From NCBI GenBank assembly GCA_019748295.1, contig JAIEPT010000225.1:1-53123 (forward strand): DNA of 53,123 nucleotides. Direction: 5' to 3'. Source of the stretch: Gemmataceae bacterium (GTDB lineage Bacteria; Planctomycetota; Planctomycetia; Gemmatales; Gemmataceae). Shown in pieces: positions 7,822 to 15,803 of the stretch; the stretch's first letter is position 1; each line of letters begins with the position of its first letter. A program made the translations under genes and the position numbers. The notes below the pieces were generated by a model. It saw nothing but the letters and a program-made list of their open reading frames with translations. It was not told where the DNA came from and searched no databases.

Positions 7822-8407
7822 ATTCGACTCCCACCATTCGGAACTTGCGACGGAATCGGCGTGCCAACTCCAGCCCCTTGGTGATTTTGTCAAGCCTCTC
7901 GCTATCAAACGATCCGCTCGGGCTTGCGGTGCTGATCTTATAACGGACAACGTACTTTTTAACGATTCCAAGATCATCGAACGCGCGCGGTAGTTCGGAT
8001 TTTTCGTTCTCGTCGAAAAAAGAATGTTCCTGGAGGTCGCCAATACGGCGAATCGCATCGCTGCATTTTTCGGCTGCACGCACCCATGACTTATCGTAAA
8101 TTGCTCGCTCGAAGTCTTCGATGTCTCGTTCCAGCTCCTCGGCGGTCATTGCCATTGTAACCGAGGAGGCGCGGCGAATTGCTTCCAACACTGCATTTCG
8201 TGTCCTGAGTTGCTCGTTCCGGGTCGCCCATAACGCGGCGAGAGTCCCGAGGAAACCGGCAACAGACAGAAAAAGACCAAGCACGCTCGCGAAGTTGCCC
8301 CACCGATTACTGGCATCCCAAATGACGTTCCAATAGACGGTGGATAGTGCAGCAGCAGTCAGCAGCACAACTGCTCCCCCGGCCAACCAAAGAATCGTTC
8401 GACCCAT
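7808..8407 (-). CDS. Two-helix membrane protein with cytoplasmic helical domain, unknown function
   Basis: This 199-residue protein has two N-terminal transmembrane helices, ILWLAGGAVVLLTAAALSTV and FASVLGLFLSVAGFLGTLAA. A ~130-residue, highly charged, mostly helical soluble region follows (EELERDIEDFERAIYDKSW). No enzymatic motif is seen. The layout of a double TM anchor with a long helical cytosolic part recurs in proteins of unknown function from bacterial accessory regions. It is the first gene of a two-gene operon with 7468-7821. A membrane-associated sensing role is only a guess. Confidence 0.6.
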   Translation of the reverse strand: MGRTILWLAGGAVVLLTAAALSTVYWNVIWDASNRWGNFASVLGLFLSVAGFLGTLAALWATRNEQLRTRNAVLEAIRRASSVTMAMTAEELERDIEDFERAIYDKSWVRAAEKCSDAIRRIGDLQEHSFFDENEKSELPRAFDDLGIVKKYVVRYKISTASPSGSFDSERLDKITKGLELARRFRRKFRMVGVEYEQR

Positions 8408-8593
8408 CCGTTTCCCTCAGGCGAAGACCTGACACTAAGTGAGGATGCCGGGCGTTGCAAATCCAAACGCCTCTCGCCTTCGCTTGGGGTTCGCCTTCCC
8501 GCAGCGCGCGCCTATCCATAAAACATCGCCGCCTCCTCCCGCCCGGACCCCATGTCCGGCCTTGTGATTCGTCGGCTCGTTCTGGAGAAATCC

Positions 8594-9937
8594 TTGTATC
8601 TGCTCAATACCCCCGCCGACCAGAAGGCGATGCTCGACAAGATCGGCGTCGGCTCGATCGGGGAACTCTTCAAGTCGATTCCGAGCGAATTCCGCCTTGA
8701 TCGCCCGCTCGATATTCCCCCGGCCCTCACCGAAATCGAGCTGCAGCAGCACTTCGCCGAACTCTGCAACCGGAATCGCTCGGCCGACAATGCCGTTTGC
8801 TTCCTGGGAGGCGGCAGCTACGACCACTTCATCCCGGCCGCCGTCGATGCGATCTCGGGCCGCAGCGAGTACTACACCGCCTACACGCCCTATCAGGCGG
8901 AAGCGAGCCAGGGCAGCTTGCAGGCGTTCTTCGAGTATCAGACGCTCATCTGCCAACTGACCGACATGGCCGTCTCCAATGCCAGCCTTTACGAAGGCGG
9001 CAGCGCGGTGGCCGAATCGGTGCTGATGGCGTTCGGCATCCATCCGAAAAAGCACAAGGTGCTCGTCGCGGATACGGTGCATCCCGAGTATCGACTGACG
9101 TTGACGACGTATCTCGCCAACCTCGATGTGCAGATCGAAACGCTGACGACGACCGGCGGGACAGTGTCGCCGGAGGCACTCGATAAGGCGATCGACGACA
9201 AGACGCTCTGCGTCATCGTTCAGCATCCCAATTTCTTCGGCTGCCTGGAAGACGTCGAAAAGCTCAGCGCGGTATCGCGAGCGAAGGGGGCTCTGTTCAT
9301 CGTCAGCGTCGATCCGATCAGCCTTGGCCTGCTGAAACGGCCTGGCCAATACGGAGCGGATATCGCCGTGGGCGAAGGCCAGGGCCTTGGCAATCCGATG
9401 GCGTACGGCGGGCCTTATGTCGGCCTGATGGCGTGCCGTGAAGAGTATGTCCGCAAGATCCCTGGACGACTCGTTGGGCAGACGACGGATCGCAACGGCA
9501 AGCGATGCTGGGTGCTGACGCTGCAAACCCGCGAACAGCATATTCGCCGCGAGAAAGCGACGAGCAACATCTGCACGAACCAGGGCCTTTTCGCCCTTCG
9601 CGCCGCCGTTTACCTGACCGCACTCGGCCCGCAAGGTTTGAAGGAAACTGCCGATCTGTGCGTGCGAAAGTCGCACTACCTCGCCCAAGAGCTGGCGAAG
9701 GTGAAGGGCGTGTCGTTGCCGTTTAAGGCGCCGTTCTTCAAGGAATTCGTCGTCAATGTTCCGGGCGATGCGAATGCGGCGTTGTCCGCTCTTTTGGAGG
9801 AAGGCTACCACGGCGGCCTGCCCATGGCCCGCTGGTATCCGAACCTGCCGAATGCGATCAGCATTGCCGTGACCGAGAAACGGACGAAGGCCGAGATCGA
9901 AGGTTTGGTGAACGCCGTCAAGAAGGTTCTTGGTTAG
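8594..9937 (+). CDS. gcvPA: Glycine dehydrogenase (decarboxylating) subunit 1
   Basis: The N-terminal half of the split P-protein of the glycine cleavage system; with GcvPB it decarboxylates glycine and passes the aminomethyl group to lipoyl-GcvH. The N-terminus YLLNTPADQKAMLDKIGVGS and the segments YTPYQAEASQGSLQAFFEYQ and MAVSNASLYEGGSAVAES are family hallmarks. I chose the TTG at 8594, because GGAGA lies 6 nt upstream and the resulting 447 residues match the family. The in-frame ATG at 8552 lacks a ribosome-binding site and adds 14 odd residues. The TAG stop lies inside an inverted repeat that separates this gene from gcvPB. Confidence 0.93.
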   Translation: MYLLNTPADQKAMLDKIGVGSIGELFKSIPSEFRLDRPLDIPPALTEIELQQHFAELCNRNRSADNAVCFLGGGSYDHFIPAAVDAISGRSEYYTAYTPYQAEASQGSLQAFFEYQTLICQLTDMAVSNASLYEGGSAVAESVLMAFGIHPKKHKVLVADTVHPEYRLTLTTYLANLDVQIETLTTTGGTVSPEALDKAIDDKTLCVIVQHPNFFGCLEDVEKLSAVSRAKGALFIVSVDPISLGLLKRPGQYGADIAVGEGQGLGNPMAYGGPYVGLMACREEYVRKIPGRLVGQTTDRNGKRCWVLTLQTREQHIRREKATSNICTNQGLFALRAAVYLTALGPQGLKETADLCVRKSHYLAQELAKVKGVSLPFKAPFFKEFVVNVPGDANAALSALLEEGYHGGLPMARWYPNLPNAISIAVTEKRTKAEIEGLVNAVKKVLG

Positions 9938-10051
9938 CCGCGACGCAACGCGGAGCGCGGATTTGGCGCCGCGCGGAAGCAGTATTCACGGTCGGAAACT
10001 CATTCGCCGCATGGCACTCAGTCCGCGCTCCCTTTCAGGTCGCGGCTAACC
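9932..10051. repeat. R2 inverted repeat, copy 1
   Basis: A 120-bp palindrome from GGTTAGCCGCGACGCAACGC to a right arm ending GGTCGCGGCTAACC. It holds the gcvPA stop codon (TAG, 9935-9937) and fills the gap before gcvPB. A closely related copy is at 52961. Confidence 0.85.
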
Positions 10052-10064
10052 AGGTTTCAAGCAC

Positions 10065-11528
10065 ATGACGATGTTCAACCACCAATCGACCGACCTTCTC
10101 TTCGAGATGAGCCATTCGGGCCGGCGCTGCCATCTGCTGCCCGCCTGCGATGTGCCGATCGGCGATGCGAGCACTTTGTTGCCGAAGGAAGCCCTCGCCG
10201 ACGCGCCGCCGCCGTTGCCGGAAGTCGCGGAGATCGATCTCATCCGCCACTTCGTCAACCTGTCGAAGCGGAACATGTCGATCGACACGAACTTCTACCC
10301 GCTCGGCTCCTGCACGATGAAGTACAACCCCAAGCGGCATGAACGCCTCGCGGCCCTCGGCGGCATGGCGAATTTGCATCCGCTGCAGAGCGATGCCTCG
10401 GCCCAGGGCATGCTTCGCATGCTCTTCGAGATGCAGCAGTTTTTGGCCGAAATTTCTGGTCTGCCCGCGATGTCGTTGCAGCCTTCGGCCGGCGCTCAGG
10501 GCGAACTGACCGCGCTGCTCGTTGCCGCCGCGTATTTCCGTGACAAGGGGCAGAAACGGACGCGCGTGCTTATCCCAGACAGCGCCCACGGCACCAACCC
10601 CGCCAGCGCCGCCATCGCGGGCTTCGACACCGTTTCCATCAAGAGCGGATCGAATGGCCTTGTGGACCTCGCCGATCTCAAGTCGAAGCTCGACGACAAG
10701 ACGGCCGTGTTCATGATCACGAACCCGAACACGCTGGGTCTGTTCGAGTCGCAGATACATGAGATCGCCAAGGCGGTGCATGATGTCGGCGGACTCGTGT
10801 ATCTCGACGGCGCCAACATGAATGCCATCCTCGGCATCACCCGCCCCGGCGACTTCGGCGCCGACATGATGCACTACAACGTGCACAAGACTTTCACCGG
10901 CCCCCATGGCGCCGGCGGGCCCGGTTCGGGCCCCATCGGCGTTCGCGATTACCTGGCGCCGTATCTGCCCGCGCCGGTCGTCGTTCGAAAAGACGGCGAA
11001 TATCGCCTCGACTATGATCGCCCCAAAGCGATCGGCCGAGTGCGCAGCTTCTTCGGCAACGTCGGCATCCTTCTGCGTGGTTACGCCTATATCCGCACGC
11101 TGGGCGCCAAGGGGCTTCGCGACGTGACGGAGCATGCGGTGCTCAATGCGAACTACCTGCTTGCTCTTCTCAAGGGCGAATACGAGGTGCCGCACGGGGA
11201 CCGCTGCATGCATGAGTTCGTCGCCAGCGCTCGCGGCATCAAACGCGAGAAGCGGATCACGGCCATGGACATCGGCAAGCGACTGCTCGACTACGGATAT
11301 CACGCCCCAACCGTCTATTTCCCGCTGGTCGTTTCCGAAGCGCTGATGATGGAGCCGACGGAAACCGAGAGCAAGGAAACGCTCGACGCGTTCGCCGACG
11401 CCTTGATCAAGATCAAAAACGAAGACGCCAACTACCTGCACGACGCGCCGCACACGCTGACGATCAGCCGGCCCGACGAAATCAAAGCGGCAAAGGAGCC
11501 GATCCTGCGGTGGAAACAGCAAGGCTGA
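10065..11528 (+). CDS. gcvPB: Glycine dehydrogenase (decarboxylating) subunit 2
   Basis: A 487-residue C-terminal half of the split P-protein. The PLP lysine is Lys275 in HYNVHKTFTGPHGAGGPG. Family motifs FYPLGSCTMKYNPK and PDSAHGTNPASA are intact. It forms an alpha2-beta2 enzyme with GcvPA in the cytoplasm. It lies 127 bp after gcvPA, across the R2 palindrome, and its last 19 nt overlap the lipoyl-transfer gene. The genes for the T and H proteins of the system are not in this window. Confidence 0.95.
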   Translation: MTMFNHQSTDLLFEMSHSGRRCHLLPACDVPIGDASTLLPKEALADAPPPLPEVAEIDLIRHFVNLSKRNMSIDTNFYPLGSCTMKYNPKRHERLAALGGMANLHPLQSDASAQGMLRMLFEMQQFLAEISGLPAMSLQPSAGAQGELTALLVAAAYFRDKGQKRTRVLIPDSAHGTNPASAAIAGFDTVSIKSGSNGLVDLADLKSKLDDKTAVFMITNPNTLGLFESQIHEIAKAVHDVGGLVYLDGANMNAILGITRPGDFGADMMHYNVHKTFTGPHGAGGPGSGPIGVRDYLAPYLPAPVVVRKDGEYRLDYDRPKAIGRVRSFFGNVGILLRGYAYIRTLGAKGLRDVTEHAVLNANYLLALLKGEYEVPHGDRCMHEFVASARGIKREKRITAMDIGKRLLDYGYHAPTVYFPLVVSEALMMEPTETESKETLDAFADALIKIKNEDANYLHDAPHTLTISRPDEIKAAKEPILRWKQQG

Positions 11529-12241
11529 TCCCCTACGCCGATGCGGACGGGCCGACGAACATGGCCTCCGACGAGGCCATGGCCGATGCTGCCGCGAACG
11601 GTTTGACGTCGCTGCGCTTCTACGGTTGGTCCGCCGCGACCGTCAGCCTGGGCTATTTCCAACACGCCGCCGTTCGCGAAGCGGACCCATCGCTCGCGCC
11701 GTTGCCCTGGGTTCGCCGTCCTTCGGGGGGCGCCACGCTCGTCCATCACCATGAACTTACCTACGCCTTGGCGTTGCCGGCTGTGATTGCGGGCCGCGAT
11801 ATTTCGTCGTGGATTCGCCGAGCGCATGGCTGGATCGCGGATTCGCTCAACACATTGATCGGCCGCCCCCTGGTCGAGTCCGTGGCGGACCAACGCATTC
11901 TCGGGAGTGTGCTGTGCTTCCAAAAGCAAACGGTCGGCGACCTGACGCTGGCGGGGTTCAAGATCGTCGGCAGCGCTCAGCGCAAACATCGCGGAGCGCT
12001 TGTCCAACATGGCTCGATCCTGCTGCGCCAAAGCGAGCATGCACCGTTGCTCCCCGGCATTCGCGAGCTTGCGAGAGTGGAGCTTGCCGCGGAAGAGGCG
12101 GTGGACGAACTGCTTCGACGTTGGCCATTGTTGGCGAGCATCCCCCTGTCGCTTGGGACATGGTCGCATGACGAGGAAACGACGATCGCTCATTTGCGGG
12201 CCGAGAAATACGCGAGCGATCGTTGGAATTTCAAACGTTGA
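11510..12241 (+). CDS. Lipoate-protein ligase / octanoyltransferase (LplA/LipM type)
   Basis: This 243-residue protein belongs to the BPL/LplA superfamily: WVRRPSGGATLVHHHELTYA in the ligand pocket, and GFKIVGSAQRKHRGALVQHG with the conserved Lys151. The enzyme attaches lipoate or octanoate to E2 subunits and to GcvH, which fits its place after gcvPA-gcvPB. It starts at a GTG inside gcvPB (19-nt overlap), with AAAGGAG about 12 nt upstream. A Cys in SVLCFQKQT resembles the catalytic Cys of LipM octanoyltransferases, so I do not choose between ligase and transferase. Confidence 0.85.
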   Translation: METARLIPYADADGPTNMASDEAMADAAANGLTSLRFYGWSAATVSLGYFQHAAVREADPSLAPLPWVRRPSGGATLVHHHELTYALALPAVIAGRDISSWIRRAHGWIADSLNTLIGRPLVESVADQRILGSVLCFQKQTVGDLTLAGFKIVGSAQRKHRGALVQHGSILLRQSEHAPLLPGIRELARVELAAEEAVDELLRRWPLLASIPLSLGTWSHDEETTIAHLRAEKYASDRWNFKR

Positions 12242-12261
12242 ACCGTAACGGCTCCGCCGTT

Positions 12262-12352
12262 GTGGCGACAAGTTCATCTAACTTGTCGGGTTTGTTTTCG
12301 GGGAGTTTTCGACAAGTTGAATAAACGAACAAGTTAATAAACTTGTTCCCAC
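12262..12352. repeat. R5 inverted repeat, copy b
   Basis: A unit beginning GTGGCGACAAGTTCATCTAA and ending AAACTTGTTCCCAC. An extra internal arm (GACAAGTTGAATAAACGAAC) makes it imperfect. It fills the gap between the lipoyl-transfer gene and the rRNA methyltransferase gene. Confidence 0.8.
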
Positions 12353-12372
12353 GAAATCCAACCTGGTTCCGC

Positions 12373-13563
12373 ATGCCTCTCCCTCGCGTCATTCTCAAGC
12401 CGAAGCGTGCTCGGCCGTTTTACGGCATGCACCCATGGGTTTTCCCTGGAGCCATCGAACGGACCGAAGGCGAACCCGCGGACGGCGGCGAAGTCGATCT
12501 CGTTTCGCACACCGCGCAATTCGTCGCACGAGGCCTGTACAACTCGAACAGCAAGCTTCGAGTTCGCCTTTATTCGTGGAAGGAAAACGAATCCCTCGAC
12601 GATGCGTTCTTCCGCGCCAAGATCAAAGCGGCCATTCGACTTCGCCGCGATGTGCTGCGGTTGGGCGGTCTGGGCAAAGCGTGTCGTCTCGTCTTCAGCG
12701 AATCGGACGGCGTTTCGGGCATGGTGGTCGATCAATACGACCGCTGGCTCGTCGTCCAATTCACCAGTTTGGCGCTCGCTCAGCGCCGCGATCGTCTTGC
12801 CGCGATGCTCCAGGAAGCATCCGGCGCCGAGGGCATCTATCTTCGCACGGAACGGGGCATCGGGCAGTTCGAAGGGCTTGAGCTGCAGGACGGTCTTTTG
12901 CTTGGGGTCATTCCCGACGAACCGATCGTCATCGAGGATCACGGCGTTCGATTCCGCGTGCATCTGACGGAAGGCCAAAAGACGGGTTTCTATCTCGACC
13001 AGCGAGATAACCGCGTCGCCGTGGCACAGCTGGCGCGCGGGCGCAAGTTTCTCGATGCGTTTTCCTATTCCGGCGGATTCGGCTTGCACGCGCGGAAAGC
13101 CGGGGCGAGCGAAGTCGTTTGCGTGGATGGCTCCGAAGCCGCGACGTCGTTGGTTCGAGACAACGCCGCGCTCAACGAATTGGACCAGATCCGAACCGAG
13201 AAGTCGGATGTCTTCGCGTTTCTGGATCGCGAAGTCGCTGCCGGGCAAAGATACGGCGTGATCTCGCTCGACCCGCCCAAGTTCGCCCGATCGGGCGGAG
13301 CAGTGGACGAAGCCCTTCGCGGCTATCGGCGATTGCAGACGCAAGCTTTGAAACTGCTGGAACCGGACGGCATCCTCGCCATTTCATGCTGCTCCGGCCT
13401 GATCGCCATGCAGAATCTGCTCGATCTTCTCAGCCAAAATGCGGCTGACAGCAAACGGACGATCCAGGTGCTCGAAATGCGCGGGCCTTCCCCGGATCAT
13501 CCGGTGTCGGCGACGTGTCCGGAGACGAATTACTTGAAATGCATCATTTGCCGGGTGGCGTGA
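12373..13563 (+). CDS. Class I SAM-dependent rRNA methyltransferase (RlmI-like)
   Basis: This 396-residue protein has an N-terminal PUA-like domain (FYGMHPWVFPGAIERTEGEP), a central domain and a C-terminal Rossmann methyltransferase. SAM motif I is FLDAFSYSGGFGLHA, the acidic motif is VVCVDGSEAA, and the catalytic region contains SLDPPKFA and SCCSG, as in 23S rRNA m5C methyltransferases of the RlmI (YccW) group. Overall length matches RlmI. The ATG at 12373 is preferred; the in-frame ATG at 12343 would lie in the R5 repeat. No Shine-Dalgarno is obvious. The exact target base is by analogy only. Confidence 0.9.
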   Translation: MPLPRVILKPKRARPFYGMHPWVFPGAIERTEGEPADGGEVDLVSHTAQFVARGLYNSNSKLRVRLYSWKENESLDDAFFRAKIKAAIRLRRDVLRLGGLGKACRLVFSESDGVSGMVVDQYDRWLVVQFTSLALAQRRDRLAAMLQEASGAEGIYLRTERGIGQFEGLELQDGLLLGVIPDEPIVIEDHGVRFRVHLTEGQKTGFYLDQRDNRVAVAQLARGRKFLDAFSYSGGFGLHARKAGASEVVCVDGSEAATSLVRDNAALNELDQIRTEKSDVFAFLDREVAAGQRYGVISLDPPKFARSGGAVDEALRGYRRLQTQALKLLEPDGILAISCCSGLIAMQNLLDLLSQNAADSKRTIQVLEMRGPSPDHPVSATCPETNYLKCIICRVA

Positions 13564-13633
13564 AAAGTAAAGGCGAGTGGATTGCGTACTTCGACGCAAG
13601 TGGTTTTGGAGCAATAAGGTGAGGAAGTTTCTG

Positions 13634-13692
13634 CACCAACCCGAAGCGTAAGCGAGGTTGAAGTCATCCCTCGCTGACGCTTCGGGTTGGTG
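13634..13692. repeat. R8 inverted repeat, copy 1
   Basis: Arms CACCAACCCGAAGCG(T)AAGCGAGG and CCTCGCTGACGCTTCGGGTTGGTG flank a short loop. A related copy is at 45014-45077. It lies in the 332-bp gap 13564-13895, which otherwise holds no convincing gene, between the methyltransferase and the secreted protein. Confidence 0.85.
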
Positions 13693-13895
13693 TAGAGCGT
13701 GGGGAGAAATGCAAGCGTCGCCTTCGGCTCCTCGCTAAACGGGAAATGAAACCTTTGCACCGCGGCTGGGTATTCTTTGCGTCCGTTTCCCAAGCGATTC
13801 ATAGGATGCAGAAATCCCTGTTTGGGATGATTTCGTTCGCAATCGGTCCGCCGTCGGGGCGAAGCCGTTGGGTACCTCTGTCCAAGGAGAATAGC

Positions 13896-14903
13896 ATGTT
13901 GTTGCGTCGTATCGCGTTCGCGGGCTGCTTGCTCGCCGTGAGCCTCTCGGCCTCGACCGCCCGCGCGGTGGATCCCAAGATCCTGCCGAACGACACCGAA
14001 GTCGTCATCCAGCTCAATCTCAAGCAGATGAGGGAATCGGAATTGGCCAAGTCGAATAAGGCCCTCATCGAAAAGGCGATGGAGCAGGCCCGAGCCAAGA
14101 TCGACGAATCGCCGGCCAAGAAGTACCTCGAAAAGGCCGGATTCGATCCGCTCAAGGATCTTCACTCCATCACGATCGCCGGCCCCGCGGCCAAGGATCT
14201 CGATAGCGGCTTTGTCGTTGTCGAAGGCAAGTTCGACGTCGAAAAATTCAACACCGCTGCCGAAGATGCCGCCAAGGAAAACGGCGACGCGGCCAAGGTC
14301 CACAAGATCGGCGGCAAGACCGTCTTCGAAATCACGCCGAACGGCGAAAAGACCGTGTTCGCCAGCCTGATCAGCCCGACGACTCTCGTGGCTGCCTCGA
14401 ACAAGGACGGCCTCGCCGACGGCATTTCCCGTCTCGGCGGCGGCAAGACCTCGAAACTCAGCCCCGCCTTCAAGTCGATTCTGCCGACCATCAGCAACAA
14501 GCAGAGCTTCTCGATGGCCCTCACCAGCAACGTGCTGAACAATGGCCTCAAGGAAGCGCCGATCCCGCAAAATCAAGACGCGGCGGACACGCTGAAGCAG
14601 ATCGACGCGATCAGCTTCTCGGTCACGCTCGGCAAGACCATTGAGATTGCCGGCACCCTCATCGCCAAGGACAATGATTCGGCCAAGAAGATGTCCGCGA
14701 TGGGCAACGTCGGCATGCTCTTCATCAAGGGCATGGCGGGTCAAAAAGCGAAAGAAGACGTGAAGCTCCAGCCCGCGGTGGACGTGCTCAACTCCGTCCG
14801 CATCGGCGACAGCGGCGATCGCGTTACTTTGCGTGCGGAAATCACCCAGGAAAACCTCGAAAAGCTGATGGCCATCCTGCCCAAAGGCGCGGGCGGCCTC
14901 TAG
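13896..14903 (+). CDS. Secreted protein of unknown function
   Basis: This 335-residue protein has a clear signal peptide (MLLRRIAFAGCLLAVSLSAS, then TARAVDP). AAGGAGA lies 6 nt before the ATG, so the in-frame ATG 50 codons upstream is rejected. The mature part is Lys- and Ala-rich, with alternating helices and short strands and no catalytic motif. It starts with ILPNDTEVVIQLNLKQM, comparable to VLKAVPDDADAFAVVAKL in the secreted protein at 18035, and both probably belong to one loose family of planctomycete secreted proteins (inference). Two strong hairpins follow the stop codon. Confidence 0.8.
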   Translation: MLLRRIAFAGCLLAVSLSASTARAVDPKILPNDTEVVIQLNLKQMRESELAKSNKALIEKAMEQARAKIDESPAKKYLEKAGFDPLKDLHSITIAGPAAKDLDSGFVVVEGKFDVEKFNTAAEDAAKENGDAAKVHKIGGKTVFEITPNGEKTVFASLISPTTLVAASNKDGLADGISRLGGGKTSKLSPAFKSILPTISNKQSFSMALTSNVLNNGLKEAPIPQNQDAADTLKQIDAISFSVTLGKTIEIAGTLIAKDNDSAKKMSAMGNVGMLFIKGMAGQKAKEDVKLQPAVDVLNSVRIGDSGDRVTLRAEITQENLEKLMAILPKGAGGL

Positions 14904-14918
14904 GGCCGTTTCGAAGCC

Positions 14919-14952
14919 CGGCAGGAGACTGCGACGGCGAGTTCTCCTGCCG
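14919..14952 (+). terminator. Hairpin after 13896-14903, possible terminator
   Basis: Ten-bp stem CGGCAGGAGA / TCTCCTGCCG with a 14-nt loop, 16 bp after the stop codon. No run of T follows, so this is terminator-like at best. Confidence 0.4.
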
Positions 14953-15010
14953 AGCCGGTTTTGCGGAAAACCTACAGGAGATGGGAGCAAGGCCCTCCGC
15001 TGTGCACAAC

Positions 15011-15036
15011 TGGCCAGCGACCCAAGTCGCTGGCCA
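15011..15036 (+). terminator. Second hairpin, possible terminator
   Basis: A perfect stem TGGCCAGCGA / TCGCTGGCCA with loop CCCAAG. It is followed by TTAGGTTTTCTC, a weak T-rich tail that makes it the better terminator candidate of the two. Confidence 0.45.
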
Positions 15037-15051
15037 TTAGGTTTTCTCGTC

Positions 15052-15514
15052 ATGCCCCTCGACGCTGACGACCGTGCCCGGCTTCGAACATTGCTTGGCG
15101 GATCTGCGACGGAGCAGGCGACCGCGGACGCAAACATCGCTTTCGCCGCGTATCAACGTCTTTGCTCGGAGTTGAATTCAGCCGGCCCCTTTGTCTCGTT
15201 CGGCGAGCGGCAGGAGTTAGTTTACCTCCCTCTCCCTCAGGGAGAGGTCGTGGTGAGGGACCTTTTCTGGCGGAGGGCTTTTCGTCGCCCGCTACCTTGC
15301 CGCGCAGAAATCCTAAAAGCGTTGGCATGGACGACGCGAGTTGCGCATTGATCCGAGCGGCGATGCGCTCCGCATCGTCGCGCTTGGCGGACGCCTCGCG
15401 GCGAACCGCCTTCCTGCCCTCGCGGAAGTAGAACCACCAAGCGCCATGGCGGAAGTAAAACGAGGCGGCGCCGACGGGTGTGACCGTCCTCCCGCCGGGG
15501 TTAGGCTGCTATAA
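15052..15514 (+). pseudogene. Decayed gene containing an R7 repeat
   Basis: An ATG at 15052 opens a normal-looking protein start: MPLDADDRARLRTLLGGSAT, then ANIAFAAYQRLCSELNSAG. At 15202 the frame enters an R7 repeat unit. Beyond it, in another frame, protein-like sequence resumes at 15278 as LFVARYLAAQKS. A stop (15314-15316) follows, then KRWHGRRELRIDPSGDALRI and VALGGRLAANRLPALAE, closing at 15514. I read this as one gene broken by repeat insertion and a later nonsense change. The protein family is not recognised, and joining the two parts is inference. It lies in the ~600-bp gap 14904-15500. Confidence 0.35.
15202..15249. repeat. R7 repeat unit
   Basis: GGCGAGCGGCAGGAG, then TTACCTCCCTCTCCCTC and a short GGGAGAGG arm. 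Nearly the same unit occurs inverted at 45453-45500, and its first 15 bases also occur at 44913. Here it sits inside a decayed gene. Confidence 0.75.
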
Positions 15515-15710
15515 GCGACGTTTCGCTCATGTACGCCGCCTCATCCCCTGTGTCTTCCAGATACTCGACTCGGTAGTTTCCCAGAAGGCCGAACTCATCT
15601 TTGCAGAGCCATAAGCCTTCCGATGCGGATGCCCCGAAGTGCGGCCGGAGGGGCATGACTCCCAGGCCGGTTTCGCGATCCTGATACCAAACGCCGTGCG
15701 TGATCGTCAT
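15501..15710 (-). CDS. Small unknown protein
   Basis: This 69-residue protein begins MTITHGVWYQDRETGLGVMP and contains WLCKDEFGLLGNYRVEYLED. It is rich in aromatic and acidic residues, with no signal peptide or membrane segment. The ATG overlaps the stop codon of a short upstream frame as ATGA (15707-15710), which suggests translational coupling. Family unknown; the amino-acid composition looks like a real folded protein. Confidence 0.55.
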   Translation of the reverse strand: MTITHGVWYQDRETGLGVMPLRPHFGASASEGLWLCKDEFGLLGNYRVEYLEDTGDEAAYMSETSLIAA

Positions 15711-15790
15711 GGATTTGTCTCTTGGGCATTGTGCCGAAACGCCAAGATCTCTGCCGCAAGGGCTGTGCCTTTTTCCGAAAAATACTGCAA
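15707..15790 (-). CDS. Very short upstream-coupled reading frame
   Basis: A frame ending in TGA at 15707 that overlaps the next ATG. It reads QYFSEKGTALAAEILAFRHN then AQETNP. A TTG at 15790 preceded by GAGGA gives 27 residues; the open frame extends further left into the methyltransferase gene, giving EAVLRVASTDRTFDVEENLQ before it. It could be a longer small protein with a non-standard start, or a leader for the 69-residue gene. Confidence 0.3.
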   Translation of the reverse strand: MQYFSEKGTALAAEILAFRHNAQETNP

Positions 15791-15803
15791 ATTTTCCTCT
15801 ACA

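Noticed and set aside
10035..11522. A 495-codon open frame antisense to gcvPB
   Set aside because: The plus strand is an unmistakable GcvPB. The antisense frame has no motif or ribosome-binding site.
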